Source: Eutreptiella sp. 'Long Island Sound 2002' (lineage: Eukaryota; Euglenozoa; Euglenophyceae; Eutreptiales; Eutreptiaceae). Taken from it: a stretch of 64,000 nt of DNA. Position 1 is the first letter of the stretch. Every line of letters starts with the position of its first letter. Below, piece after piece: positions 30,020 to 41,263 of this stretch. The notes under the pieces were generated by a model that searched no databases, was not told where the DNA came from, and was given only the letters and a program-made list of their open reading frames with translations. The stretch spans positions 129,084,556 to 129,148,555 of the forward strand of contig OZ038382.1 of the NCBI GenBank assembly GCA_964036045.1, written 5' to 3'. Both the position numbers and the translations under genes were made by a program.

Positions 30020-32284
30020 GGGTTAGTGTACTTGGTGTCCACGAAAACATCTTGTTGCACTATCCGTGAACCAAAAAAATGAGCAATGTGCTGCAGCGCC
30101 TGCCATGCAGCCAAAAGTAGCGAAAGTAGACAACTTCTGTGGTACCGCTCCTGCCGAGGCGTCTGATGAATCCCATGCTTTCGTTTTGTATCTCTCGTAT
30201 GACACCCATGTCTCAGATTGTTGTTGCTTGTGAATTTGCGGTACCACATTTTGTTTGTGAACATTAGTGGACACAACTTCGGAGCTTGATTTGACTAAGA
30301 ACGTGCTACAAAAATGTATTGGTGCGTGTCTCTTGATGCTCAATGTGCATACTCAAAGCAGTGTAGGCTGTAAAAAATCTTGACCGGTGTTGGTCAACAG
30401 TTGCCCTTCACAATTTGGAGGTGTATGCTTGGCCTACCTGATTTTGTGACAAAAAAGTGTCTCGTCCTCATCTAACTACAACCAAACACTAATTTGCCAA
30501 ACAAAAATCAATGAAACTAGTGCATATTGGGCCAAAATATTTTTCAGAATTGGCGGATTATCCCTCAATTTTCATCGCCGTACGAACATAGAAAAACCGA
30601 CCTCCTCAAGCTTGTGTACATCGACATGCCCGAAACATACATACTTCTATCACCAAACCTACCACCCAAAAAATTTACAACATTAATCCCCCTTCCAACA
30701 AGCATTTGGTTCGAGAAAAACAGTTCATGACGCTAAATTTGTGCGTTTTTTTGGACTGGTATGGAACTTCTCCAACTTTTGTTCGTGCCTTTTGTCCAAA
30801 TTTTCATGCAGCATCAGTCGTTCCCCGGATTGCTTGAAAAACCGTGCAAAATCCTTGCACCGTCTTCAACCAAAATCGCGTGAAAATAGCCAACCGCAAT
30901 GTGGTCGCACCCAAGCCCTAATCGGTGTGGACAGTAAAACATCACGGCGCAAAAGATCTCAAGGCTAGGCGCAACCCATTCAGCCCATTGACCTTACAAC
31001 TTGGGGGGTACTGTCTCAGAGTATTGATAGTACTGTGGACTACACGCTCCCCTCAACCGTTTGACTTCGGATGATGGATGAAAATTTTGGCATGATCAAT
31101 GTGAGCAATTGGCAACCCAGCCCTCTCGCACACCGTACCCTTAAATTCTAAAGAGATATTTGGTACCAAGTAGGGCTTGCAAATTTGTTCACATCAATTT
31201 TGGCCCTTTCAAAAATTCCCCCTTCGCCCCGGGTAATGCGAAATCCATGCGCCCCACCCACAGCTCAAAAGGCTGAAATTGCACTCCTGAGTCTGTTCCA
31301 ACATAAAAGCAAAAATGGTATTCTTGAAGCAACAAACGGCTAAGAGAAAATCAGGTTACCGAACTCAGTGCACACATAAACACTGGCTCAGTGGGGATGC
31401 TCCGTCACTTGTCCTAGCTGTGGTGTAATGAGCGCTCGAATCGAGCATAGCTTGCTCCTCCCAGGGGAGTTGAGCACTGTTTTCAACATCAGCCATTTCA
31501 TGATTTGTTTTGTGGAAGCATAATCTAGGAAACTCCTTCCATCAGGTGTTCCAAATATGTCATTTTATCCATGTTTCACCAGGTGCCCACCCTTGTGACT
31601 GTGGGCATACGGCATGAATTGTGACCCGTTCCATCTGGAGAGAGTGATCTTGCTGATGAGGAACAACACCAGACAGTGAATAGCCTAGAACTGAAAGAAA
31701 CCACTATTGTCCACTATTGGAGGGCTATGTGCAAACAAAATTTTGGAGAAACACCTTGCCACCAGTTTCACAAGAAATCTCCACTTCATTTGCTGATAGA
31801 AAACCGCAAAACCATCAAATGCAAGCAAAAGGCAATCCTCGGTCTCTTGAAGCGTATTCCACAACACCTGTAGAACACTTAATGAAAGATTCGTATGGAC
31901 AGGGGTCATGAGCAGTCTCTGGGACGCGTGATGTAGGAACAGAGTGTGTGTGCAAACAGCAGCTGCACTGCAATTGGCCTTTCCAGGTGCCTTCTGTTCT
32001 CCCTCACAGATGTTCTCCCCCACTCGTCCCTTCAATTCTGAGACTGTGCAGTTCCTCTCCCTCTTGTGTGCCACCCAACCTCTCCCTTGTTGAAAATCTC
32101 TTCGTCCAGTGTTTGCTGCTTCTGGTCACCTTTGCGTCATCGCGCATGGGGGTCCAACTTTGGTTGGCTTGGGTCAGTGGTCAAAACCCGGTTAAATGCT
32201 GCAGTAAACCGCTGCTAGGCCTGGGGCAAGTACCGGAGTTGGGCTGCGGCTAAATGGGAGAAAGTGGTGGTGTTTTCATTCCCC
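30020..32284. other. AT-rich region without recognised genes
   Basis: Only short frames on both strands. A minus-strand frame at 30023-30343 has mildly coding-like composition (STFATFGCMAGAAAHC) without known motifs. I see no tRNA, inverted repeat or array here. The run acttggggggtactgtct near 31000 resembles a polypurine tract but has no LTR beside it. Confidence 0.3.
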
Positions 32285-32480
32285 CTTTTGGTGACCCTCC
32301 CCCACCTATAGCCATAATGCCAGACTCCCGAGTACCCCACAGCCATAACACCAAACTATCAAATACCCTCTACCCATATCAACAAACTCTCAAGTACCTG
32401 ATAGCAAAAATGCCAATCTCCCAATTACCCCATAACCCAAGTACCTGATGGCCATTATGCCAAACTGTCAAGTACCCGAT
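32285..32480 (+). repeat. Degenerate tandem repeat, about 48 bp
   Basis: Four to five diverged units built on gccataatgccaaactctcaagtacc. The units share word order but have many substitutions and small indels. Confidence 0.55.
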
Positions 32481-32509
32481 CAATGCCACCACCATTAAGG
32501 GCTGTAACA

Positions 32510-33310
32510 CGTACCAAATACTACGTGGTGCGTACAAAAAAACCCAGTTTGTACCAAAAACAACCCGTTTTTTTGGCAAAAAAAAACCCACCAGATACCA
32601 AAAAAATCCCCACATTGTACCAAAAAGAACCCCAAATGTACCACAAAATCCCCCGTTTGTACCAAAAAGCCCCCCCTACTGACCTCCCCGGAATGGACCC
32701 CCAAAAAACCAATATGCACCAACAAAAACCCCCTTAGTACCACAAAACCATCTGGGTTCCCCATGTCTGCTACACTTGTGTACCAAAAAACACCAACTTG
32801 GTTGCCCCCTTTCGTACTAAAAAAACCCTAAGAAGGGTTATCTCAGGGTTTCTTCCTTTCCACCACTTTCTACAACGTTTAGGTCTACCATTAGGTCCGT
32901 CTTTTGGGGGGTGAAAACTTTCCATTGCAGCCGTTTGCTTCCTTTTTTATGCCACCATCTGCCCCTTTATAGCTGCACTGTTGCATATTTACTGCTGCAG
33001 CCCTCCCCCCTACGCAGTGTGCCCTCTGGTTCTTTTCTGGGAATTCATTCACGATGGGTTGCTTCTTTTTCCGGGTGCTCAGCCCTAGGTCAGCCCCCTA
33101 AAGCACCCCGCCACCACCCACCTGTACGTATTTGTGTCATATTTCCAGTCCCAAAACAGCCACCTCCTGTGGGCAATATGCATGAAAAACAGCCCAGAAA
33201 ACGTTTGACAAAAACCAGACAAAATGTACTGAAAACCCCAGATGTGTACTTGAAACCCCCTGAATTGTACCATAAAACCAAAAAACCCCGCGGCTAAACT
33301 GTACCAAAAA
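32510..33310 (+). repeat. GTACCAAAAACCCC array, plus orientation
   Basis: Dense short words of the type tgtaccaaaaanccccc, 17-22 bp apart, at 32510-32830 and again at 33220-33310, separated by about 390 bp of non-repetitive sequence. The array uses the A/C-rich strand. Confidence 0.6.
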
Positions 33311-33329
33311 TCCCCCCCGGGGGGGGGGG

Positions 33330-33600
33330 GTGGCACTAGATGAGGAGTTTTATGGTGGGCTTTTTGGTACATTTTGGGGTTTTTGGTACATGTTGGGGGG
33401 TTTTTTGGTACAGTTGGGGGGGGGGGGGTTGGAACATTTCGGGGGGGGGGGGGTTGGGGGGTTTTTTTGGTACAATTAGGAGGTTTTTTATGGTACAATT
33501 CAGGGGGTTTTATGGTTTAATCAGGGGTTTTTGGTACATTTTGCGCCAAAACAGGTGGCTTTTTGGTAACAAGTGCGGTTTTTTTTGTACGCACCAAAAT
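33330..33600 (-). repeat. GTACCAAAAACCCC array, inverted half
   Basis: The same words in reverse complement (ggggttttttggtaca), with G runs of up to 13. Together with 32510-33310 the region forms a long, imperfect inverted repeat with its centre near 33315 (ccccccgggggg). Confidence 0.6.
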
Positions 33601-34346
33601 GCTATGGCAGGTCTGAAAAGGTACTCGATGAGCCATCGGTGGTTGTATGTCTCCCACACAATTAGCAGGACTGAATCTGCACCCCCTGTCGCATCCCAAA
33701 ACAAACGCTGCAATGGAAAACTTGCATCCTCTTGCCGCGTTGCGGCCGGAAACCAGCCAACATTCTGGCGGTCTCACTGGTACGGCAAAAGAGCACTAGT
33801 AGATTCCACTTTAGGTATATTGACCTGAGGCAGCTGGCGTTCAAATGCGCAAACAATCCGCAATGCGGATGGGGGTGAGTGGGAAACACATAGAAGGACC
33901 CATGGTGGGTGATTAGCGTATTCATATGGAAAACACCACCAAGAAGGACCGGGACTGTTGAAGACGAAAGACAACTGAGATACTACAGTTTGGGTTAGAG
34001 GGAAAATACTGAGGGACAGCAATGGAGCATCCCACTTGCCCGGTCTAAAGCTACATCTCTCGGGGACGGCGTATTTTGCGCCAACTCGGTGGGTTTTTGG
34101 TGGTTGTTGTCATTGTTGCCTTATTTGTACCCACTGTGTGTGCCGTAGGGGTATATTCGGAAAGCCGGTGAAAAATGCTCTTCGGAACACCCCAGGTTGT
34201 GCATGCTGAACTGACGACATGTTTGAGATTTTCGTCCGTTTTGGATGATGCCTGTGTTGCTTACTGCCTCTTTTTGTCAACAGGCAGCTCCCATATGTGC
34301 ATTCACTCCACAGGCTGTTGCCTCCCCCGATGCACCATAGAAGCCT
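33601..34346. other. Unique spacer
   Basis: Mixed-composition sequence, no gene, repeat or RNA recognised in either strand. Confidence 0.3.
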
Positions 34347-34679
34347 TTGGTTCGCAAAAGAGCACGCTCTGGGGGTGAAACTTGGATGAAGATGACTCGG
34401 GAGCCTGCCAGGCAGGCCAAGAAGCCTCGTATAGCAGGTTCACAGCAACCTGCATGCACCCACAAGGACCACCAGATTCTGACCACCGCAGAGGCCGCTT
34501 CTTTTGCAAGTCAATTTTGGGATCGTAAAGCACACCCCACAAAGGCTTCACAGCAGGAGTTTCTGGCCACATGCATTGATGTTGATTTGCAAAAAAATGT
34601 CAAGCATGCACAGTGGCACAAAAACACCAGAAAGAGGGGCCATCAGACAACATATTTTATACCGTACTGTGGGGCATGA
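34347..34679 (+). CDS. Hypothetical exon-like ORF
   Basis: A plus-strand frame of 110 codons with soluble, charged composition (MTREPARQAKKPRIAGSQQ; ASFASQFWDRKAHPTKASQQ). No family recognised. It could belong with the plus-strand ORF at 34910-35131 as part of one spliced gene. Coding status is judged only from composition. Confidence 0.25.
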   Translation: MVRKRARSGGETWMKMTREPARQAKKPRIAGSQQPACTHKDHQILTTAEAASFASQFWDRKAHPTKASQQEFLATCIDVDLQKNVKHAQWHKNTRKRGHQTTYFIPYCGA

Positions 34680-34909
34680 CGAAAAACAAATATGGTCGCC
34701 TACCCCCCCCTAACCCATAAATTTCTGAAATGGCCTTTTCTCACAGATTTCAAAAAGCATACACATGCCCCCGCAAGGGTACGATATTTTGGCGCATCGG
34801 ATGAAAAGTTCAAAAACCCCGGGGAAAATGCCAAAACCCACCGAGATGGCGCACAGGGAATGTCCCTGAGAGATATACAGTCGAACACTTTGATGAGAAC
34901 AGCGGGAAA

Positions 34910-35131
34910 ATGACAATGAGCAACCCTGGAGCAATCTGCGATCACGTTCCCTTCCCTTACACCATCCAGGATGCACCACGATCCACACAGGAACTTGACT
35001 ACGAGACCTACAGAAACCAGAAACAACCCATCCGAATACCTACCAGAGCCCACACATGCCTCTACAACCCGTACTACCCCCAGCCCCAACCCCAGCCGCA
35101 GTTTCGGCCGCGCCACCAGCCCCGATCCTAG
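34910..35131 (+). CDS. Hypothetical exon-like ORF, PQ-repeat
   Basis: A 73-codon plus-strand frame (DAPRSTQELDYETYRNQKQP, then YYPQPQPQPQFRPRHQPRS) ending at TAG 35129. The frame stays open for a further 19 codons with similar composition to a TAA at 35189. No family recognised. The opposite strand is also open here but has less protein-like composition. Confidence 0.25.
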   Translation: MTMSNPGAICDHVPFPYTIQDAPRSTQELDYETYRNQKQPIRIPTRAHTCLYNPYYPQPQPQPQFRPRHQPRS

Positions 35132-35327
35132 CAGAGCAGGGCCACTGTAGTAAGTGCGGAATCCAGTGGTAGAGGTGCGAAAACTTAAAGAATGATCTAG
35201 ACTAGAGCTCAAACTAGCTCAAACGTGCCTCAGAAACCAAACCAACGCTGAGCTCAAGCATCACAGTGCTCTTATAGCCTGTCAATCTTCTGGGTCCTGG
35301 TGAAGCTGCTACTAGAAGACGCCCCTG

Positions 35328-37434
35328 CTACCAACCATATTTGGCAGCAGTTGCGCCTTTGGAACTGTAGGCAGCGCCCACACGCGCGTCCACTTCCATT
35401 TCATCCAAATCCGCCTGGTAGGCCAAGAACCCGATCTGGTGCTTGCGACGCATTTTCTTATCAGGCTGGTGGCTGGAGGCCATCTTTTGCAACCTGGCGG
35501 TCGCCATTGCAGACTGCGCCATTGCCTGCAAGGGACAAACACATGGTACGCCCTGAACTCCTCCAGCTCACAAACAACAGCATTGACCAAAGGCATGCAG
35601 ACTACTCGCCCCATTGATCGAATGTAAATTCTGGATGGCTGTTTTTCGTCTTATGAGTCATTGATGATGAATCAGATGCGGTACCAAGTATCTGGGTCTT
35701 GGAGGGAAACTCCATTTCACGATTGTGAGGAGATGGGTAAAAAATGCCACCCATTCAACATCCTCGACTCTCAAAACGCCATTTTTGAAGGAATCAAAAA
35801 GTTTCTGCAGGAGCCTTGTGCATGACCAGATCGGCACAAACCAACACAACCTTCGCCCTCCGTCTCACGGCAGCACTGCAGCATGGCCTCAACTCCGTTC
35901 GTAAATGACAAATACGGCAGGACACAAAAAATCAATATCAACCTCGCTGTATGCGGGCTCTGCATCCTGATGTTGACCGAGGATTGGCAGTGTGATTGGA
36001 TGCACTTTCGCGGCGTGCGCCGTGCGATGCTCTTTTAGTGCCCAGTTTCTGGCAAGCGTTTCCACAGGGCCCTCCAACCAAATGAAAGGGCACGAGAAAA
36101 ATATGTTCATGAAAATTGGAATGAGGTCGACGTATTGTGTCGTGTCTTCTTTCTCGTCTGTACAAAGCACAAAATGTGGTGATGTGGTTCCAGCAGCACA
36201 GTGCGCAAACCTCAATCTCATCCCCTCCATTATCTTGCATGGCAGTTGAGTTGCTTGACAAGAGGGGGGACCTGTTGCCAAGGCCCATAAGGGGGGTGAG
36301 AGACCTGCCTCCGAATACAAAAATGTGCCAAAATGCAACAAAACATGGACCGATGGATGCACCTCATTTGGACCACCACACCAGATGATCCTAACCGGAA
36401 CTCCAATGCCCAAAGTGGAGAGAAATTGCAGTGGCTACATAAAACCTACCTTCTCAGGGTCCCTAGGGCGGGGAAATCTAGAGTAGTGCTTGGTACAGTG
36501 TTGGGCAGGGGCATTTCGGCCAAAAAAGATGCCCAGTGCACTAACATTTCCTCTTCCTTTGTTGCTCCGTTCACGATCTCATGCCTTCATCTCTTGTAGC
36601 CCTCGCATTAGCTATTGGGCACAAACACATGTATCCACTCAGAGGCCAGAGCCCATAACTGTCAAACACAATGGTTGTATTCACAACTCCGTCCAGTGCA
36701 GTTCAAACCCAGCCTATGCATGGCTGTATCTATGTGCACTGCATGGCCTGTTAATACCGATTCAAGAAAATGGTTACTGACTGGTATGGGCCATGCAATG
36801 TTAACGTGGGCCGAGCGCAAAGGAGGCGTCAAGTGCGATTTCCCCCCTCACCCCACTCCAGGCACTGCTTTCATACTCCTGACAGCCAGTTGATGTATGA
36901 AAAGCAGTCGTTGTTTTTTATCCATGGACTGTTAGCTCATGCAGTCAACTAAGCCCTCATCCACACACCCTCCTGCATCTTTTCCCCTCTCCTTTGGTAG
37001 CGCCCCATTTGTTAACTTGCCCACAAATCACCATATGTAAGCTTTTGACAGGCAACACACCAAGAAAACGGGTGATCTGGAGACGCTTGGGAGCGTGGTT
37101 CTGCGGCGGCGGGTGGGGGGGGGGCACCGCGAAATGCCACCGAAGTGTCAGAAACCAGAATGTGTGCCCCAGTGCGAAATCTGTCGTGCCCCGCAGCCCT
37201 TCCTGCAAAGACCTCAGGATCTGCATGTGCACGGGCCATGATATCCTCCGCTGACACGTCAATGATGTTGCCACCGCCCAACTCCCTCCGTACTGATGTT
37301 GGCAGGGACGCACTCAGTGCAGGCGAAAAAGAGGAGTGCATCGCAGACGGAGGAGCCATTTCACAAGGACCTGAGAAACACAGCGACGATGCAGTGCGAA
37401 GTAGCAGACCAGAGAGCTCAAAATAACTGCGCAT
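35328..37434 (-). CDS. Possible multi-exon gene of unknown function
   Basis: Several coding-like blocks lie in series on the minus strand. They are 37430-37080 (MAPPSAMHSSFSPALSASLP, GGGNIIDVSAEDIMARAHAD), about 36240-35945 (MEGMRLRFAHCAAGTTSPHF, DLIPIFMNIFFSCPFIWLEG), about 35809-35679 (KLFDSFKNGVLRVEDVEWVA) and 35525-35328 (AMAQSAMATARLQKMASSHQ), the last ending in TAG. Good acceptors precede the last two (gctcctgcag, tttgtcccttgcag), and all proposed junctions are in phase 0. Donors are weaker (GTTGAT, GTACCG), so exon limits are uncertain. I do not recognise the product. This could be one gene or fragments of more than one. Confidence 0.35.
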
Positions 37435-37504
37435 CTGGAGGAAATCTCTAAATATCTTCTGGCAAGGGGCGCCAACATTGCACGAAAGAGCAGATCACAG
37501 AGGG

Positions 37505-37769
37505 AGCGCTGCCCTGTCTTGGTCTCTGGTCGTCTTGGTTTCTGGATGTCTGAGTTTTTGATATCTTGGTTTCATTTCTGCATGTCTTGGTTTCTGAATG
37601 TCTGAGTTTCATGGATTCAGGATGCCGTGGTTTTTTGATGGTCTGGATGTATGAGTTTCTAGATATCTTGACTGTTTGGAGGTCTGAGTTTTGTGGACGC
37701 CTGGGTTTCTGGATGCTTTGATTTCAGGATGTCTTGATTTTATGGAAATCTGAGTTTTTGGATGTCTTG
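37505..37769 (+). repeat. Degenerate ggatgtcttggtttctg array, left part
   Basis: About fifteen diverged units of 14-17 bp built on ggatgtcttggtttctg or ctggatgtctgagttt. The array is interrupted at 37770 by a TIR element and resumes at 39118. Confidence 0.6.
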
Positions 37770-37844
37770 CAGGGCTCAGAAGTACCCGGCTCCGGTGGCG
37801 GGTAATGTACCCGCAAACGTACCCACAATGTACCCATGGCAAGG

Positions 37845-37920
37845 AAAAATGGGGAAAAATGGGGAAAAGTGGGGGAAAATGGGGGAAAAATGGGGGAAAA
37901 TGGGGGAAAATGGGAAAAAA
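37845..37920 (+). repeat. Subterminal TGGGGGAAAA array, left
   Basis: About eight tandem units of 9-11 bp (aaaatgggggaaaaatg). The reverse complement of the same unit forms the array at 38806-38910, so the element has long imperfect inverted arms. Confidence 0.7.
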
Positions 37921-38137
37921 TAAGGAAACTTGGGTGGTGCAACCGGTCCCCGGCGTCCGGGCATAGCGTGGGTAGGTAGCTTTGCCTGTGTGAGAAGGGG
38001 CTGCCTTGGCAGGAAGAAGGCTCTGGAGGTCTGCTTTGATGAATTTGATGCCTTCGGAGTTGTTGGAGGAGTGACCTGCAAAAATGGGTGACAGGGGGTG
38101 AAAGGTCAGTGCTACCCAATAAAACATATGTTCAGCA

Positions 38138-38191
38138 GGATTTGAACCTACGCTATACATTCTGGAGCACAGTGTGTTGACCACTACACCA
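38138..38191 (-). ncRNA. tRNA-like unit with A and B boxes
   Basis: On the minus strand: A-box-like TGGTGTAGTGG (38181-38191), a D-stem GTGT/ACAC, a loop CTCCAGA that would present a CCA (Trp) anticodon, and a B box GGTTCAAATCC (38138-38148) in a well-paired T arm, followed by TTTT at 38121-38124. Acceptor and anticodon stems do not pair well. It is a tRNA relic or SINE head rather than a functional tRNA. Confidence 0.4.
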
Positions 38192-38376
38192 CTACACCTC
38201 CGCTTTTTTTTCTATGTTGAGTTGCGTTTATTGCCTGACATGCTGTCGAGAACAAGCAAATCCAGCGCAAATCTAGCGTCACTTATTTCAAATCCAGCAC
38301 AGGCCAGCGTCAACTACCCCAGAACTTCTGCGGGGGCAAGGACAACCCTGAATTTCAGTGGAATCCTGGGACACTG

Positions 38377-38780
38377 CTACTGCTTCTGGCTGCTGTTGAG
38401 CATCGCTGTGTCCAGTTGGTTCTGCTGATTGACTCCTTGATGTGGCCTGCAAACATTCAAAGAAACACAACAATGGGGCACATTACACACAGACACAAAT
38501 GAACAGGCGCCCGGGAGAGTGCAGACAAGAGCAGACCGTGTGCAACAGTGGCAGGCAACCTGAATTTCAGTGGAATCTTCAGGGGCTTGAACTGCTGCAG
38601 GTCCAGTTTCTTCACCTGCTTGGAAAGCCATCCGGCGGACAGCCACTTCCTATTGGGGTCACGGAGCACCTTCATCGGAACGTACTTCACGTTGTTCCAT
38701 TCACGAAGGTGCTCCATATCATGCAAAAAAATCAAAACTGTGATGGGCAGGGGCACAAAGGGGAAAGTCATGCCCTCCAC
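38377..38780 (-). pseudogene. Coding-like exons inside the hAT-like element
   Basis: The minus strand from 38780 reads a soluble basic sequence (MEHLREWNNVKYVPMKVLRD; SAGWLSKQVKKLDLQQFKPL) up to IPLKFR, where attcag-GTTGCC could be a donor. A strong acceptor (tttgaatgtttgcag) opens a second block at about 38447. In the matching phase that block has one TAG (38377-38379) and then repeats IPLKFR. A 19-bp word (cctgaatttcagtggaatc) is present in both blocks. No family recognised. Confidence 0.35.
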
Positions 38781-38805
38781 ACAGCTTTGCGATTAAGCAA
38801 TCTAA

Positions 38806-38910
38806 AACTCCCCCATTTGTCCTCCCATTTCCTCCCCATTTCCTCCCCATTTCCCCCCATTTTCCCCCATTTTCCCCCATTTTCCCCCATTTTCCCCCAT
38901 TTTTCCTCGG
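38806..38910 (-). repeat. Subterminal array, right (TTTTCCCCCA)n
   Basis: About ten units of 9-11 bp, reverse complement of the left array; further single units occur to 39060. Confidence 0.7.
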
Positions 38911-39117
38911 GAGCTTTCACCAATGCGCCCCCCCCACAGCCTCGTTGCCAACCGAAACCTTGATTTTTGGCCTTTTCAGCCCATAAATTTCCCATTTTCC
39001 ACCAAGAAATCTGAATTTCCCTCGTTTACCCCCATTTTTCCCCATTTTTCCTACCTTGGCCCATTTCCCGGATAGTGTTCCGCTAAACGTACCCAAACTG
39101 GGTACTTCTGAGCCCTG

Positions 39118-39480
39118 ATCTTGGTTATCTATCTGTCTGACTTCCGTGGATATCTTGGTTCTGGGTGTCTGGGTTTCTGGATGTGTTGATTGTCTTGATG
39201 CCTGAGTTTCGTGCACATCTTCGTTCCCAGACGTCTTGGTTCCTGGACGTCTTCAATTTCTTTTCAATACTTTCTAGGTGTGCGACTTTATGGATGTCTT
39301 TGTTTTTCGATATGCCGATTTCTGGGTGTCTTGGTTTTCTGGATATCTGGATTTGGTTCCTGGATATCTGGCTTTCTGCATGTCTTGGTTGCTGGATATC
39401 TTGGTTTCCAGAGTCTGAGTTTCTGGATGTCTTGGTTCTCTGAATGTGTGACTTTCGTTGATGTGGTGGTTTCTTGATGT
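39118..39480 (+). repeat. Degenerate ggatgtcttggtttctg array, right part
   Basis: Continuation of the array interrupted by the hAT-like element, about twenty diverged units such as ggatatcttggttccagag. Confidence 0.6.
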
Positions 39481-39524
39481 CTTAGTTTCGTGGATGTCTG
39501 TGGTTTTCCGCGTGCAAGACATTC

Positions 39525-39710
39525 AGAAAGCAAGACGAAACGAAGCCACATAGATACCCTGACACCGAAAGACCAAGACAGCCATGAGGCCAATTCATCG
39601 AGAAATGTGGACATCCATAAACCAGGGTACCCATAAAACTAGAAATACACAAACCATGACACCCAGAAACCAAGACATCCAGCAACCAATACATCCTGCT
39701 GCAACCTGAG
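39525..39710 (-). repeat. Same array in inverted orientation
   Basis: Units now read cagaaaccaagacatccag, the reverse complement of the preceding array. The turning point lies near 39500-39525, giving a second mirror-image minisatellite in the window. Confidence 0.6.
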
Positions 39711-40359
39711 GAAAAGATATCATGGGGGTTGTGTTTCCTTAGGTCCACGCCGTTCACAGCACTGTGGGTTAAATCCAAATTACTGATTGCGCCCAGCCGC
39801 TGCCCCCTGTTTGTTCATGTCTTGTTTCACATGAATATCAGTATACTCTCACCTTTCTGCATCACCCCATTGTAACCAATATTTCTCCTCTTTGACGAAT
39901 CCCTTGGATGTGTGCTGCCCTCGGATCGAACAGCTTGTGCAGCATTGTGCAGGCCGCCCCGGACATTAGCAGACTGTACCAAAGACATGTCCACTAAAAA
40001 TGTTGCAATTCAGGCAAACAAAAGAGAGCACTTTCCCAAATGACAAATATCCATCCCAAATTTAGCACAAAGAGAATTGCGCCACAACTTAAACTCATGT
40101 GAAAAATTGCGCCACAGTTGGCCGTACTAAATTTTCCAAACAGAATCTTTCTTGTAGTTTCCATTTGTGCCATGTGTGGCCAACTCCATTATTCCTGTGA
40201 CTGATTGTTTGTTGGTTGTAATTCTGAGCCCTTATGCCCGCCGAAAGCGTCCGCGATGGGCCTCTCGAAAAAAACAGTCCTGTCCATTCACTCCCCGTTG
40301 CCGCCAAATCAACAAATCCAGTTGGTTAACTGCCCAACTGCAAACCACTCAGGCGTGCT
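39711..40359. other. Unique spacer downstream of the 40-kb gene
   Basis: No repeat or gene recognised. It includes the region just 3' of the minus-strand gene ending at 40360. Confidence 0.3.
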
Positions 40360-41193
40360 TCAGGATAGCGGCATGAAAACACATGCGATGGGATGAAAAA
40401 GCGAGAGCAGCATGCACGGTAATTTCGTGATGGTCAGCGCTTGCAGAGTGCGAACTCTTGCAACGAACAACAGCGCAACAAGAGATGAGATGCCGATGAA
40501 AACGGGGGTGTGAAAGAGGAGACACGAACAGGCAATGCACAGACCCATCGCTGCAGAAGCCAGAAAAGAAGCAGTGCTCGGTATCGCATGGCTATGGGCG
40601 CTCGAAGGAAATGAAGTTTGCGCCTGGCATGCCTCTTGAGTTCTTGCAATCTTGAGCATAGTCGGCTCAAGAAGTGGGGCTGCAGGGGTCGTTGAACACG
40701 TGGGCTGTGAAGGCGGAGGACTGGGCACACTGGCTGCTGAAGGGGGTTGCGCGAGGCTGTCACGGGGTTTGGCCTTAGAAGTGGAAAACGTGAATTGAGC
40801 CGCTTTAATCCGCTTCGCCGGGGGCTGTGAGGTATCAGAGGCGGAGGCAGCAAGTGCGACCTTTGCTGGAACTTTCATGTCACCTATCAAAAATGAAGGT
40901 GGGGTTGAAAGAGAGAACAAGCTGCCATGCAACCAACCGTTAAAATCCATCGCGAGCGAAAAACCTGGCAACGGCCCAACAGCCAACATCGCGGCGCCCA
41001 AGCACCCAACTCGCTACCCGCGTATTCCCTCATGAATACCTTGTGAGGCGGCCTCAGAGGTCGCTGAAGCCACTTTCTTCACAGCCTTTGAGGGTGGTTG
41101 GTGCCGCTTCGGTGGGGGCAGCCAACTCAGCTGTGGGTCTTTCTGTCACAAAATGCATGCCCGTCGCAAATGGAAACAACAGAACCAAAGCAC

Positions 41194-41263
<70 letters not shown>

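Larger units (their letters stand above)
37770..39117. mobile_element. hAT-like non-autonomous TIR element
   Basis: A 1,348-bp unit with 18-bp perfect terminal inverted repeats CAGGGCTCAGAAGTACCC (37770-37787, 39100-39117) and inverted GGGAAAAT subterminal arrays. It sits inside the ggatgtcttgg array. Flanking octamers atgtcttg and atcttggt are similar but not identical, and the host array makes target duplication hard to judge. CAGGG termini are typical of hAT elements; the assignment is inference. The interior includes a coding-like minus-strand exon and a tRNA-like unit. Confidence 0.65.

Noticed and set aside
34710-35531. Minus-strand frame of about 270 codons with only TAG stops
   Set aside because: Beyond 35328 its composition is poor and the opposite strand carries a more protein-like frame, so I treat that extension as an antisense coincidence and do not count it as evidence for TAG reassignment.
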